Shown in pieces: positions 6,107 to 15,636 of a stretch of DNA of 16,104 bases. A program made the position numbers and the translations under genes. Positions within the stretch are counted from its first letter, which is position 1; every line of letters begins with the position of its first letter. Under the pieces are notes generated by a model. The model searched no databases. It had not been told where the DNA came from and saw only the letters and a list, made by a program, of their open reading frames with translations. Source of the DNA: DATJLY01 sp035518375 (GTDB lineage: Bacteria; Pseudomonadota; Alphaproteobacteria; ATCC43930; CGMCC-115725); contig DATIXQ010000115.1 of the NCBI GenBank assembly GCA_035518375.1, forward strand, positions 1 through 16,104. Direction: 5' to 3'.

Positions 6107-7717
6107 ATGGCAAGACGAGGCGCGGTGTTCGCTCTTGTGGCGGGGACGGCGCTCGCCGGGCCCATGGGCGCCGCGCTCGCGAGCGAGGAAATGCCGCGGA
6201 GCAGCTTCGCGCCGGCGCTCGAGGCGGTCGGCATTCGCGACATCCAGCGCCTCCTCGTCGCGCGCGGCTACGACGCCGGGCCCGCGACCGGCGCCATGAA
6301 CGAGTCGACATACCACGCCATCCTCGATTATGAGCGCGATACCGGCCTGCCGCAGGACGGCATCGCCGGGCCGCTCGTCCAGAACGCGCTGCACTTCATG
6401 GCGCAGCGCCCGCGCCCGCAGCTCGTGGCGCTGACGCCCGAGACTTACACGCCGCGCCGCGCGCCGATGCCGCCGGTGATCCTGCCGCCCGCGCCCGCGC
6501 CCCCGCCCGCTCCCGCGCCACAGGCCGAGGCGCCGCCACCACCACCGCCGCAAGTCGCACCGCCGCAGGCCGCGCTACCGCCGCCACCACCACCGCAACT
6601 CGCGACGCCTGCTCCCGCTCCACCGCCGCCGGTCGCGGCCGATGCGGTGCCGCAAGCCTCGCCGAGCACGCCGGTCGAAATCGCGCCGGTCCCCAAAGCG
6701 GCGTCCGCACCACCACCACCCGCACCTGCGCCAGCAGCGGCGCCGATGCCGGCCGCACGGGCGCAGGCCGCGGCGAAGCCTGAGGCGCCATCGCCGGCAC
6801 AGCCCAAAACCGCTGCCACTGCTCCTGAAGCAGCGCCAGCACCGCCGCCGGCGGTAACGGCCGCAGTTGCACCGGCGGCGGCGCCAAAGCCGCCGTCAAA
6901 GCCGGCGCCCGAAACTCCGATTGTCGCTGCCGCGCCCGCGCCCGCGCCGATGCCGGCGCCTGCCGCCGATTTCGACGAGGCCCTCGCCTTCGCGCCGCGC
7001 GGGTCGGCGGCGAGCCACGACGAGACCGCGGCCTTCGCGGCAACGAGCCACGACGAGAGTGCGGCGTTCGCGCCGCGTGGCCACGCGGCGCCGGGCTATG
7101 ACGAGGCGCTCGCTTATGCGCCGCCCGCGCATGCGCCGTTGGCGCGCGCGTCGGCACCGGCCGCCTCGGCCAAGAGCGCCGACACCGCGTCTTATGACGA
7201 GGCCCTCGCCTTCCATCGCGCCGCGCCGCCCGCGCCCGCACTTGCGCCCGCGCCCCACGTCGCATCGAAAGGCTCTGTCGCCGCGCCGCCGTCCACCAAA
7301 ATGGCGAAAGGCGCCGTCGCGGCACCCATGTCCGCGAAACCGGCGTCGAGCGTCGTGGCCGCATCCGTGTCCGCGAAACCGGCGACAGGCGCCATCGTCG
7401 CGCCCGCGGTTGCGGCCTCCGCGTCCGACCCCTTGGGCGCCGCCATCCCGGTGCGCGAGGTTCATTCGCCCGACGTCGCGGCCGCGCCGGGCGATGCGTC
7501 GGTGCGCGAGGCGCAGGAATATCTGAAGCGCCTCGGCTACTACGACGGCGACATCGACGGTGTGATGAGCTGGCGCACGGTGCAGGCGCTCGTGAAGTTC
7601 GATGCGAGCGGCGAAGGTCCGAAATCGGTGATCGCCGAGGACGGGCGGCTCGATTCGATCTGGCTCGCGCGGCTCAAGATCGCGGCGGCTGCCAAGGACG
7701 CGCCGCAGCCGCAATAG
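6107..7717 (+). CDS. Exported protein with two peptidoglycan-binding domains and a Pro/Ala-rich linker
   Basis: This encodes 536 residues. The ATG at 6107 has GGAGG (6094-6098) 8 nt upstream and begins a signal peptide (MARRGAVFALVAGTALAG, cleavage probably after the ALA near residue 25). Residues about 43-92 form a peptidoglycan-binding-1-like repeat (IQRLLVARGYDAG, then a YERDTGLPQDG turn). A second copy sits near the C-terminus (about 465-525: AQEYLKRLGYYDGDIDGVMS). Between them lie some 370 residues rich in Pro and Ala, including PPPPPP runs, with about five copies of a DEALAF/DESAAF motif between residues 289 and 370 and a repeated SAKPA segment. The middle is probably an extended periplasmic spacer, so the protein may bridge layers of the cell wall or tether it to the envelope. 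No enzyme domain is visible. The gene appears to stand alone, converging on the minus-strand operon with 9 nt between stops. Confidence 0.85.
   Translation: MARRGAVFALVAGTALAGPMGAALASEEMPRSSFAPALEAVGIRDIQRLLVARGYDAGPATGAMNESTYHAILDYERDTGLPQDGIAGPLVQNALHFMAQRPRPQLVALTPETYTPRRAPMPPVILPPAPAPPPAPAPQAEAPPPPPPQVAPPQAALPPPPPPQLATPAPAPPPPVAADAVPQASPSTPVEIAPVPKAASAPPPPAPAPAAAPMPAARAQAAAKPEAPSPAQPKTAATAPEAAPAPPPAVTAAVAPAAAPKPPSKPAPETPIVAAAPAPAPMPAPAADFDEALAFAPRGSAASHDETAAFAATSHDESAAFAPRGHAAPGYDEALAYAPPAHAPLARASAPAASAKSADTASYDEALAFHRAAPPAPALAPAPHVASKGSVAAPPSTKMAKGAVAAPMSAKPASSVVAASVSAKPATGAIVAPAVAASASDPLGAAIPVREVHSPDVAAAPGDASVREAQEYLKRLGYYDGDIDGVMSWRTVQALVKFDASGEGPKSVIAEDGRLDSIWLARLKIAAAAKDAPQPQ
7329..7384 (+). 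repeat. Pair of 17-bp direct repeats in the linker coding region
   Basis: TGTCCGCGAAACCGGCG occurs at 7329-7345 and again at 7368-7384, both in the same frame, encoding SAKPA. This suggests growth of the linker by short duplications. Confidence 0.7.
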
Positions 7718-7726
7718 CGGCGCCCG

Positions 7727-7912
7727 TTACTGTGTGGGACTGCTCGACGGCGTGTCCGGGAGCAAGTAGAGAAGCGTCAACACGACCACGACAATGAGAA
7801 CGACGCTGCCGAGGGCGAGAAAAAAACCCGTACTCTCGGTCAGACGGCGGTGGCGGCGCTGCCAGGGCAAGACGGCTCCCTCGGGCGCGGGTTGATTGCG
7901 GCCGGCCCTCAC
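7727..7912 (-). CDS. Small single-span membrane protein (putative)
   Basis: A GTG at 7912 opens a 61-residue frame. The N-terminal 27 residues are basic and hydrophilic (PWQRRHRRLTE). They are followed by one strong membrane segment (residues about 29-51: GFFLALGSVVLIVVVVLTLL), then YLLPDTPSSSPTQ. The charge pattern predicts a cytoplasmic N-terminus. The frame is open far upstream, but that part lies inside holA in another frame and does not look native. It begins 34 nt after the holA stop on the same strand, so it could be the last gene of that operon. There is no clear Shine-Dalgarno before the GTG. The hydrophobic segment is unlikely by chance in such GC-rich DNA, but expression is unproven. 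I do not recognise a family. Confidence 0.45.
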   Translation of the reverse strand: MRAGRNQPAPEGAVLPWQRRHRRLTESTGFFLALGSVVLIVVVVLTLLYLLPDTPSSSPTQ

Positions 7913-7946
7913 CCGGCAGTCTACACCAAAGGCGGGCGGCGAGGCG

Positions 7947-8975
7947 TTAACGCTGGCGGCGGGCGCCGCGCGCGACGCGCGTGAGAGCTTCGCACGCCAC
8001 GGCTTCGGGCGGAATGCCGGTGCGCTTGGCGTTGCGCTCGGCGGCGAAGAGTGTTTCGAGCGCGGCGGCGGCCCGGCTTTTCGACCACAGGCGAAGCTGC
8101 GCCAGGAATGGCTCGCGCATGGCGAAGAACACTGGCGGCCGCAAGCCCGCGAGCGCGTCGTCGGCCGTGCTGCCGGCGGCGATGCGCGCGGCCGCCGCGT
8201 AGAGGCGCTGGAAATGACGCAGTCCCGCGCGCAGCACGGTGATCGGCGATTCGCCTTCCTCGAAGGCGCGGCCGAGGCTGCGCTCGAGCGCCGCGAGGTT
8301 GCCGGTCGCGGCGGCGGCAACGACATCGTCGAGCGTGATCTCAGCGCTGTCGCCGACGACCGCGCGCGTCTCGTCATAGGAGACCGTGCCGCCGTCGCCG
8401 GCATAGAGCGCGAGCTTCTCGAGCTCGCCGCGATTGAGGAGCCGGTCGCCGGAAAGATGCGCGACGAGATAGGCTTTCGCGTCGCGGTCGAGCTTCACGC
8501 GGTGGGCCGTCATGACGCCATCGACGAGCGCCGCAAGCTCATCGGCGCCGTCGGGCCGGCACTGGATCGCGGCGCCATCCTTCGCCGCCTCGAACACGCG
8601 GCGGAGCTGCGACTTGCCGCCGAGATCGGCGGATTCGACGACGACGAGCGTGTCGCCTGGCGGAGGCGCTGCGAAGAAGCGCTCGAACAGGCCGGCTTGC
8701 GCATCATCGGCGCCGCGGACGCGGACGACGCGGCGCCCGCCAGCGAGCGAGAGCGCGCGCGTCTCGTCGTCGAGCCGCACCGGGTCGGCCTTGAGCGCGT
8801 CGGCGGGAAACTCGGCGACGCGGAACGGATCGGCGAGATCGGGCACGATGCTTTGCGCGATGCGCTTGGCGCGCTCGCGCACGAGCCCTTCGTCCTCGCC
8901 AAAGACGAGGACGGCGCGGATGGCGGCGTCGGGTGCGGCGATGAAGCGCTGGATCCGCGCTCCCGTCAGCTTCAC
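7947..8975 (-). CDS. holA: DNA polymerase III, delta subunit
   Basis: This encodes 342 residues, the usual length for HolA. The start is a GTG at 8975 (protein begins MKLTGARIQRFI) that overlaps the lptE stop in a GTGA tetranucleotide. The delta subunit is part of the clamp loader: it opens the beta sliding clamp so that it can be placed on primed DNA. Sequence support includes the N-terminal VLVFGEDEGLVRERAKRI region, the RRVVRVRGADD strand, VVVESADLGGKSQLRRVFEAA in the AAA+-like fold, and the helical C-terminal collar part (SPITVLRAGLRHFQRLY). Position directly after lptE is the normal alphaproteobacterial arrangement and strengthens the call. No ATP-binding Walker motif is expected in delta. 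It is probably co-transcribed with leuS and lptE. Confidence 0.92.
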   Translation of the reverse strand: MKLTGARIQRFIAAPDAAIRAVLVFGEDEGLVRERAKRIAQSIVPDLADPFRVAEFPADALKADPVRLDDETRALSLAGGRRVVRVRGADDAQAGLFERFFAAPPPGDTLVVVESADLGGKSQLRRVFEAAKDGAAIQCRPDGADELAALVDGVMTAHRVKLDRDAKAYLVAHLSGDRLLNRGELEKLALYAGDGGTVSYDETRAVVGDSAEITLDDVVAAAATGNLAALERSLGRAFEEGESPITVLRAGLRHFQRLYAAAARIAAGSTADDALAGLRPPVFFAMREPFLAQLRLWSKSRAAAALETLFAAERNAKRTGIPPEAVACEALTRVARGARRQR

Positions 8976-9488
8976 GTCGGCTCCGGCGGCGGATGCTGCT
9001 GCAGGTAGATCTGGAGCTTCTCGGCGATCTCGCGCGCAAGATCGTTGGCGGCGATGTCGCGCGCGTTGTCTTGGGCGACGTTGGCGGCGTAAGCGTCGAA
9101 CGGAAAGTCGAACGAGGCGACGCGCTGCACCGTCTGCTCGTAGACGACGGCCTGGCTGCCCTCGCGCGAGAGCTTCATGGTCGCGATCAACGTCAATTCG
9201 CCATGCGTGCTGGTGTTGTCGCGCTGCAGGCCAAGGTTGGCCGGCAAGAGCGAGAGGGTGAGGTTCAAAACGTAGCGCGGCTTCAACTGCGCGCCGGCGG
9301 GATTGAGCTGCTCGCGCAACCGCTCGACGAGGATCTGGCCGACGCGGTCGGGCGCCGGGCGGACGTCGACCGAGGCAAGGACAGGGTCGTAGCCCAAGGG
9401 CTCGCTCGTCGAGTAAAGCGGATGGAAGCCGCACGCGGCGAGCGCGGCCAGCGGGAAGAGTGCCAGCGCGCGGCGCGCGCCTCTGCCG

Positions 9489-9502
<14 letters not shown>
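8972..9502 (-). CDS. lptE: LPS-assembly lipoprotein LptE
   Basis: This encodes 176 residues. The N-terminal lipoprotein signal ends with the lipobox LAAC (Cys24), followed by GFHPLY, a sequence typical of LptE immediately after the lipidated cysteine. LptE is an outer-membrane lipoprotein that sits in the LptD barrel and helps deliver lipopolysaccharide to the cell surface. The rest shows the expected alternation of strands and helices (VGQILVERLREQLNPAG, YVLNLTLSLL, ELTLIATMKL). The start ATG at 9502 lies inside leuS (14-nt overlap), and the stop overlaps holA by 4 nt, so translation is probably coupled across all three genes. The length and the setting between leuS and holA both match the family. 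Confidence 0.9.
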
Positions 9503-12071
<2,569 letters not shown>

Positions 12072-12091
12072 GCGAGACGAGAACCGTCCCG

Positions 12092-12697
12092 CTATTGCGC
12101 GTTCGACGCCGTGCTGAGACGCATCTGCCGCGCGCGCGTCAGGATCGCGTTCTCGAGATCGGTGCCGGTCGCCTGGTCGACCGAGGCATCGATCCATTGT
12201 CCGCCAGGATCGCGCGTCTGGCGGAACACGCTCGCGCGCACGCCGTCGGCGCGCAGCTCGCGGCCGAGAATGAAGATGTTGACCTTGAAGCGCTCGCTCG
12301 TGCGGTCGGGCGGGCTGTACCAGTCGGTGATGATGACGCCGCCGAACGGATCGGCCGAGGCGAGCGGCATGAACGACACTGTGTCGAGCGTCGCGCGCCA
12401 GAGATAGGAATTGACGCCGATGCCCACGCCGCCGGCGCCCGCCGCGCTGTCGGGCTTGCCGCTGCCGAAGATCGACGAGAGCAGCGAGGCGTTGGGCTGG
12501 CCGACGTCGGCGCCGCGCGTGCCGAACTGGTCGGGGTTGGCGGAATAGTCGGGGTCGGTGTGATAGGGATCGTTCGTGCGCTTGGCGTAGTCGGGATCGT
12601 TGCGGCCGAGCACGTTGTCATTGTTCGGATCGAACATGGAGCAACTCGCCAGGAACGTCCCGGCGAGACAGGCGACGACCAACGCACGTGCCGACAT
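12092..12697 (-). CDS. DUF3576-type lipoprotein
   Basis: This encodes 201 residues. The ATG at 12697 has GAGGGAG about 8 nt upstream. A lipoprotein signal ends in LASC (Cys19), so the mature protein is membrane-anchored in the periplasm. After an Asn/Asp/Pro-rich linker (DPNNDNVLGRNDPDY), residues about 97-195 form a compact domain: GIGVNSYLWRATLDTVSF, then ADPFGGVIITDWYS and ERFKVNIFILGRELRADG, which I recognise as the alphaproteobacterial DUF3576 family. Its function is unknown. It is usually found just upstream of leuS, as here (20-nt gap), so it is probably the first gene of the leuS-lptE-holA operon. A link with LptE and envelope assembly is possible from context only. The segment YHTDPDYSANPDQFGTRG partly repeats the DPDY motif. 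Confidence 0.88.
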   Translation of the reverse strand: MSARALVVACLAGTFLASCSMFDPNNDNVLGRNDPDYAKRTNDPYHTDPDYSANPDQFGTRGADVGQPNASLLSSIFGSGKPDSAAGAGGVGIGVNSYLWRATLDTVSFMPLASADPFGGVIITDWYSPPDRTSERFKVNIFILGRELRADGVRASVFRQTRDPGGQWIDASVDQATGTDLENAILTRARQMRLSTASNAQ

Positions 12698-12735
12698 AGG
12701 AGATACTCCCTCGCAAACTCCCCCGCGGTGTGGCG

Positions 12736-12764
12736 ATATTACAACAGCCATGCGGGCGCGGCAA
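12736..12764 (-). promoter_or_regulatory. Promoter of the DUF3576-leuS-lptE-holA operon
   Basis: Read on the minus strand, TTGCCG (12764-12759) and TAATAT (12741-12736) are separated by exactly 17 nt. Transcription would begin near 12729, leaving a leader of about 32 nt before the ATG at 12697. On the plus strand, TATTAT (12767-12772) could be the -10 of the divergent yggS gene, but no good -35 goes with it. Confidence 0.6.
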
Positions 12765-12822
12765 AATATTATGCCCCGCGGGCGAGGTGACGGAACCCGC
12801 GGCCCGGGGGTAGCATCCGCAC

Positions 12823-13512
12823 ATGACGAGCGCTCCGACGGAAAGCACGGTCGGCGCCAATCTTGCGTCGGTCTTGGCACGAATATCCTCGGCCGCGCGC
12901 GCCGCGGGCCGCGATCCCGCGAGCGTGCGGCTCGTTGCCGTAGCGAAGACGCATCCCGCCGAAGCCGTGGCCGCGGCCTTGGGCGCGGGCCACCTCCTTT
13001 TCGGCGAGAACCGCGTACAGGAGGCGGCCGCGAAATATCCTGCGTTGCGCGCGCGCTATCCGGACTTGCGCCTTCATCTCATCGGGCCGCTCCAGACCAA
13101 CAAGGCGCGCGAGGCGGTGGCGCTCTTCGACGCGATCGAGACCATCGACCGCCCGCGTCTTGCCGAAGCGCTCGCGCACGAGATGGTGCGGCAGCAGAAG
13201 CGCCCCACCTGCCTCATCGAGGTCAATACCGGCGAGGAGGCGCAAAAGGCCGGCGTGCTGCCGCAGGACGCCGATCAGTTCATCGCGCTGTGCCGTGACA
13301 AATTTGCGCTGCCGGTCGCGGGGCTCATGTGCATTCCGCCCGAGCACGAGGAGCCGGCGCCGCATTTCGCGCTCCTGCGCGAGATCGCGCGGCGCAATGG
13401 ATTGGCCGAGCTCAGCATGGGCATGAGCGCCGATTTCGAGATCGCCATACGCTTTGGAGCGACCCTCGTCCGGGTCGGGACCGCCATCTTCGGTGCGCGC
13501 GAAAGTGTATGA
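12823..13512 (+). CDS. YggS/PLPBP-family pyridoxal phosphate homeostasis protein
   Basis: This encodes 229 residues, normal for the family. These cytosolic single-domain TIM-barrel proteins bind pyridoxal 5'-phosphate and buffer its level; they have no proven catalytic reaction. The PLP lysine is Lys42 in RLVAVAKTHP. Further family marks are LLFGENRVQEAAAKY (residues about 58-72), LHLIGPLQTNKAREAV, CLIEVNTGEEAQKAG, and the phosphate-binding end LSMGMSADFEIAI followed by GATLVRVGTAIFG. The ATG at 12823 is the first start consistent with the family length; a GGGGG run (12806-12810) lies about 12 nt upstream. The gene is divergent from the leuS operon across 125 nt. Its stop overlaps an ATG (ATGA at 13509) in the next frame, which I judge accidental. 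Confidence 0.95.
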   Translation: MTSAPTESTVGANLASVLARISSAARAAGRDPASVRLVAVAKTHPAEAVAAALGAGHLLFGENRVQEAAAKYPALRARYPDLRLHLIGPLQTNKAREAVALFDAIETIDRPRLAEALAHEMVRQQKRPTCLIEVNTGEEAQKAGVLPQDADQFIALCRDKFALPVAGLMCIPPEHEEPAPHFALLREIARRNGLAELSMGMSADFEIAIRFGATLVRVGTAIFGARESV

Positions 13513-13540
13513 AAATCGCGGCTTTTCGCGCGAGTCTTCG

Positions 13541-13607
13541 TTGTTCTGGTGCAACAATTATTAAACAAAATCAAGGCGCTTGGCCTTGGTACCAAAGTCG
13601 TGATAAT
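13541..13607 (+). promoter_or_regulatory. AT-rich regulatory region and promoter upstream of tpsB
   Basis: TTGGCC (13580-13585) and GATAAT (13602-13607) form a -35/-10 pair with a 16-nt spacer. The spacer contains the perfect palindrome TTGGTACCAA (13586-13595). Upstream, TTGTT-N7-AACAA (13541-13557) is an interrupted dyad of the kind bound by LysR-type regulators. The stretch is much richer in A and T than its surroundings. Assignment to tpsB is by position. Confidence 0.45.
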
Positions 13608-13739
13608 TTACCTCAAAAGCACAAGAAATTCGTGATTGATTGCTCGGAAGTTGGGTCTCGAACCCGCGTCAGAACGGCGCTTTCGGGTGATCGCTTGGGC
13701 AGGAGGCGGGGAGAATTTTCGCTGGGGAAAAGCGCACGA

Positions 13740-15443
13740 TTGCCAACGCAAAGAGGGGCGCTGGTCGGCATCGGATTGTTGTGCGCGGGGCTCACGGGGG
13801 GAGTGGATCGGCTGGCGCATGCCCAGGCCGCACCGCCGCCGCGTGGCGAGCTTCCCGGCGCCGTCCAGCCCGGCCGCGACCGGGCGCTGCCGGAAGCGCC
13901 AACGCAGCCCTCCTTCGACTTCACGATCGAATCTCCGTCGCGGTCGCAGATCCCGCGCGCGGTGGAAGAGTTGCGCTTCACGCTCACCGACATTCATATC
14001 GAGGGCGCGCAAACTTTGCCGGCGGAAGGATTTCGCCCGCTCTATCAGAATCTCCTCGGCCAGGAAGTGACCGTTTCGAACATTCTCGACGTCGCCGACG
14101 CGATCGAGGATCAGTATCGCAGCAAGGGCTATGTGCTGACGCATGCCTTCGTTCCGCCGCAGCGCGTCAACAACGGCGTGTTCACGATCGACGTGGTCGA
14201 GGGCTATGTCGCCTCGGTGACGGTCGAGGGCGGCGACCCGTCGACGCAGGCGCTGGTGCGCTCCTATGTCGAGCCGGTGGTGAATGTGCGGCCGCTCTCG
14301 CTCGCGGCGTTGGAGCGTGCGCTCCTGCTCGCGAACGACATCCCGGGCATCACAGCGTCGGGCGTGCTGCGGCCGGCGCCCAACACGCCGGGCGCATCGG
14401 AGCTCGTCGTCACCATCTCCGAGACGAGAGTGACCGGCGGTCTCGCCGTCGACAATCGCGGCTCGCGCTTCCAGGACGTGTGGACCTTGGGCGGCGACGT
14501 CGAGGTGAACAGCTTGGCGTTCGCGGGCGATCAGCTTGGGGTGAACTATTCCTCCTCACCGAACGCGCTCGAGAAATCGACGGCGCAACTGCGCTATCGC
14601 CGGCCGATCGGAACGGACGGATTGACGGCGAGCCTGATCGCGACCGAAACGCGCGGCGAGCCGGGCGGCAGCCTGAAGCCGTTCGATCTGGTCACGCGGA
14701 GTCTCGCGGTCGGTCCGCGGCTCACCTATCCGATCATCCGCACGCGCGCGGAGAGTCTCTCGCTCGACGGCGGCTTCACGGTGCAGCAGGCGAACGTGCA
14801 GACTCTGGGCCTGCCGTTTTCGCACGACCAATGGCGCGTCGCGGATCTCGGCGTCACTTATTCGCGCATCGCGCTCGGCGGCTCGTGGTCGGCTACGGTC
14901 GACGGTGCGCAGGGGCTGGGCATCCTCGGCGCGACACCCGACGGCACGGCGACGCTCTCGCATCCGGGCGCGGCAACGGAATTCACGAAGCTCACGGCAA
15001 GCTTCCGTCATGTGCGCAGCTTGATCGGGCCGTTGAGCTTGGCGGTCTCGGGCCAAGGCCAATACGGATTCGCGCCGCTTGTCGCCGGCGAGCAGATCAC
15101 TTTCGGCGGCTCGGGGATCGGGCGTGGCTACGATCCGGGTGCGGTCACGGGCGACGAGGGCGCGGGCGGCTCGGCCGAGCTGCGCTGGGACGAGCACTTC
15201 CCGTCCTTCTATCTCGAGACGGTGGAGCCCTACGTCTATTACGACACCGGCAAGGTTTGGAACTTCCATCCAAACCAGGGCGGCAACCAGTCGATCGCCT
15301 CGACGGGATTTGGCGTCCGCATCTTCCTGCCGCACGCGATCTCGACCGACTTCGAAATCTCGCGCACGCTGCGCGCGGTGCCGGGCAGCGACAACGGCGA
15401 GAAATCGACCAAGCTTCTGATGGAAGCCGGGATCCGGTTCTAG
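13740..15443 (+). CDS. TpsB outer-membrane transporter (ShlB/FhaC family)
   Basis: With the TTG at 13740 as start, this encodes 567 residues. That start begins a signal peptide (TQRGALVGIGLLCAGLTGGV ending AHAQA near residue 30) and gives the usual family length; TTG at 13695, GTG at 13632 or ATG at 13509 are possible but add sequence read through intergenic-looking DNA. Residues about 78-156 form a ShlB-type POTRA domain (FTLTDIHIEGAQTLPAEGF, then AIEDQYRSKGYVLTHAFVP), which recognises the exoprotein in the periplasm. The remainder is a 16-strand-type beta barrel with alternating residues. The conserved loop motif GRGYDPGAVTGDEG contains the key Arg462 that plugs the pore. The last residue is Phe, as needed for BAM assembly. 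It should export the TpsA protein encoded 184 nt downstream. Family call is secure; the exact start is not. Confidence 0.9.
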   Translation: MPTQRGALVGIGLLCAGLTGGVDRLAHAQAAPPPRGELPGAVQPGRDRALPEAPTQPSFDFTIESPSRSQIPRAVEELRFTLTDIHIEGAQTLPAEGFRPLYQNLLGQEVTVSNILDVADAIEDQYRSKGYVLTHAFVPPQRVNNGVFTIDVVEGYVASVTVEGGDPSTQALVRSYVEPVVNVRPLSLAALERALLLANDIPGITASGVLRPAPNTPGASELVVTISETRVTGGLAVDNRGSRFQDVWTLGGDVEVNSLAFAGDQLGVNYSSSPNALEKSTAQLRYRRPIGTDGLTASLIATETRGEPGGSLKPFDLVTRSLAVGPRLTYPIIRTRAESLSLDGGFTVQQANVQTLGLPFSHDQWRVADLGVTYSRIALGGSWSATVDGAQGLGILGATPDGTATLSHPGAATEFTKLTASFRHVRSLIGPLSLAVSGQGQYGFAPLVAGEQITFGGSGIGRGYDPGAVTGDEGAGGSAELRWDEHFPSFYLETVEPYVYYDTGKVWNFHPNQGGNQSIASTGFGVRIFLPHAISTDFEISRTLRAVPGSDNGEKSTKLLMEAGIRF

Positions 15444-15480
15444 AGCGGCTTTCTTCCGGGCGGCATCAGACAAAAGCGCT

Positions 15481-15564
15481 GTCATGCCCGGCCTTGTGCC
15501 GGGCATCCACGGGTTTTTGCGGGCGCGGGAACTCGTGGATGGCCGGGACGAGCCCGGCCATGAC
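15481..15564. repeat. Long palindromic repeat between tpsB and tpsA
   Basis: The outer arms GTCATG (15481-15486) and CATGAC (15559-15564) enclose three nested or adjacent stems: ATGCCCGGC with GCCGGGCAT (15484-15492, 15498-15506), ATCCACG with CGTGGAT (15505-15511, 15534-15540), and GGCCGGG with CCCGGCC (15541-15547, 15553-15559). It is the full-length relative of the short unit at 269-297. As RNA it would be strongly folded and could reduce read-through from tpsB into tpsA or protect transcript ends. Confidence 0.8.
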
Positions 15565-15590
15565 GACAGGTAAGGCAAGGTCGCGGGGAA

Positions 15591-15636
15591 GCGCCACGCG
15601 CCTCTCTATATATATGGAGAGGGCAGCGTGAGGCGC
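15591..15636 (+). promoter_or_regulatory. Hairpin sequestering the tpsA ribosome-binding site and start codon
   Basis: CCTCTCTAT (15601-15609) pairs with ATGGAGAGG (15614-15622), one G-T wobble included, around an ATAT loop. The 3' arm contains the Shine-Dalgarno GGAGAGG. The helix can continue outward: ACGC (15596-15599) with GCGT (15626-15629), which covers the GTG start, and GCGCC (15591-15595) with GGCGC (15632-15636), with small internal bulges. That is 18 possible pairs over 46 nt. The layout, an AU-rich top over a buried ribosome site, is that of an RNA thermometer or similar translational switch. Function is inferred from structure only. Confidence 0.55.

Noticed and set aside
6396..7364. 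322-residue minus-strand frame opposite the Pro/Ala linker
   Set aside because: The complement of GC-rich Pro/Ala codons gives an Arg/Ala-rich shadow with no signal, domain or ribosome site.
13516..13533. Terminator after yggS (TCGCG with CGCGA)
   Set aside because: The stem is only 5 bp with an 8-nt loop and no T-run follows.
13509..13739. tpsB starting at the ATG that overlaps the yggS stop
   Set aside because: It would place about 77 residues of intergenic-looking sequence before the signal peptide. A promoter-like pair lies within the stretch, and two-partner transporters do not normally have such an extension.
13781..15631. 616-residue open frame overlapping tpsB in another frame
   Set aside because: tpsB in the other frame has a clear POTRA domain and barrel. 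This frame is Arg/Gly-rich, and its tail runs through the palindromic repeat at 15481.
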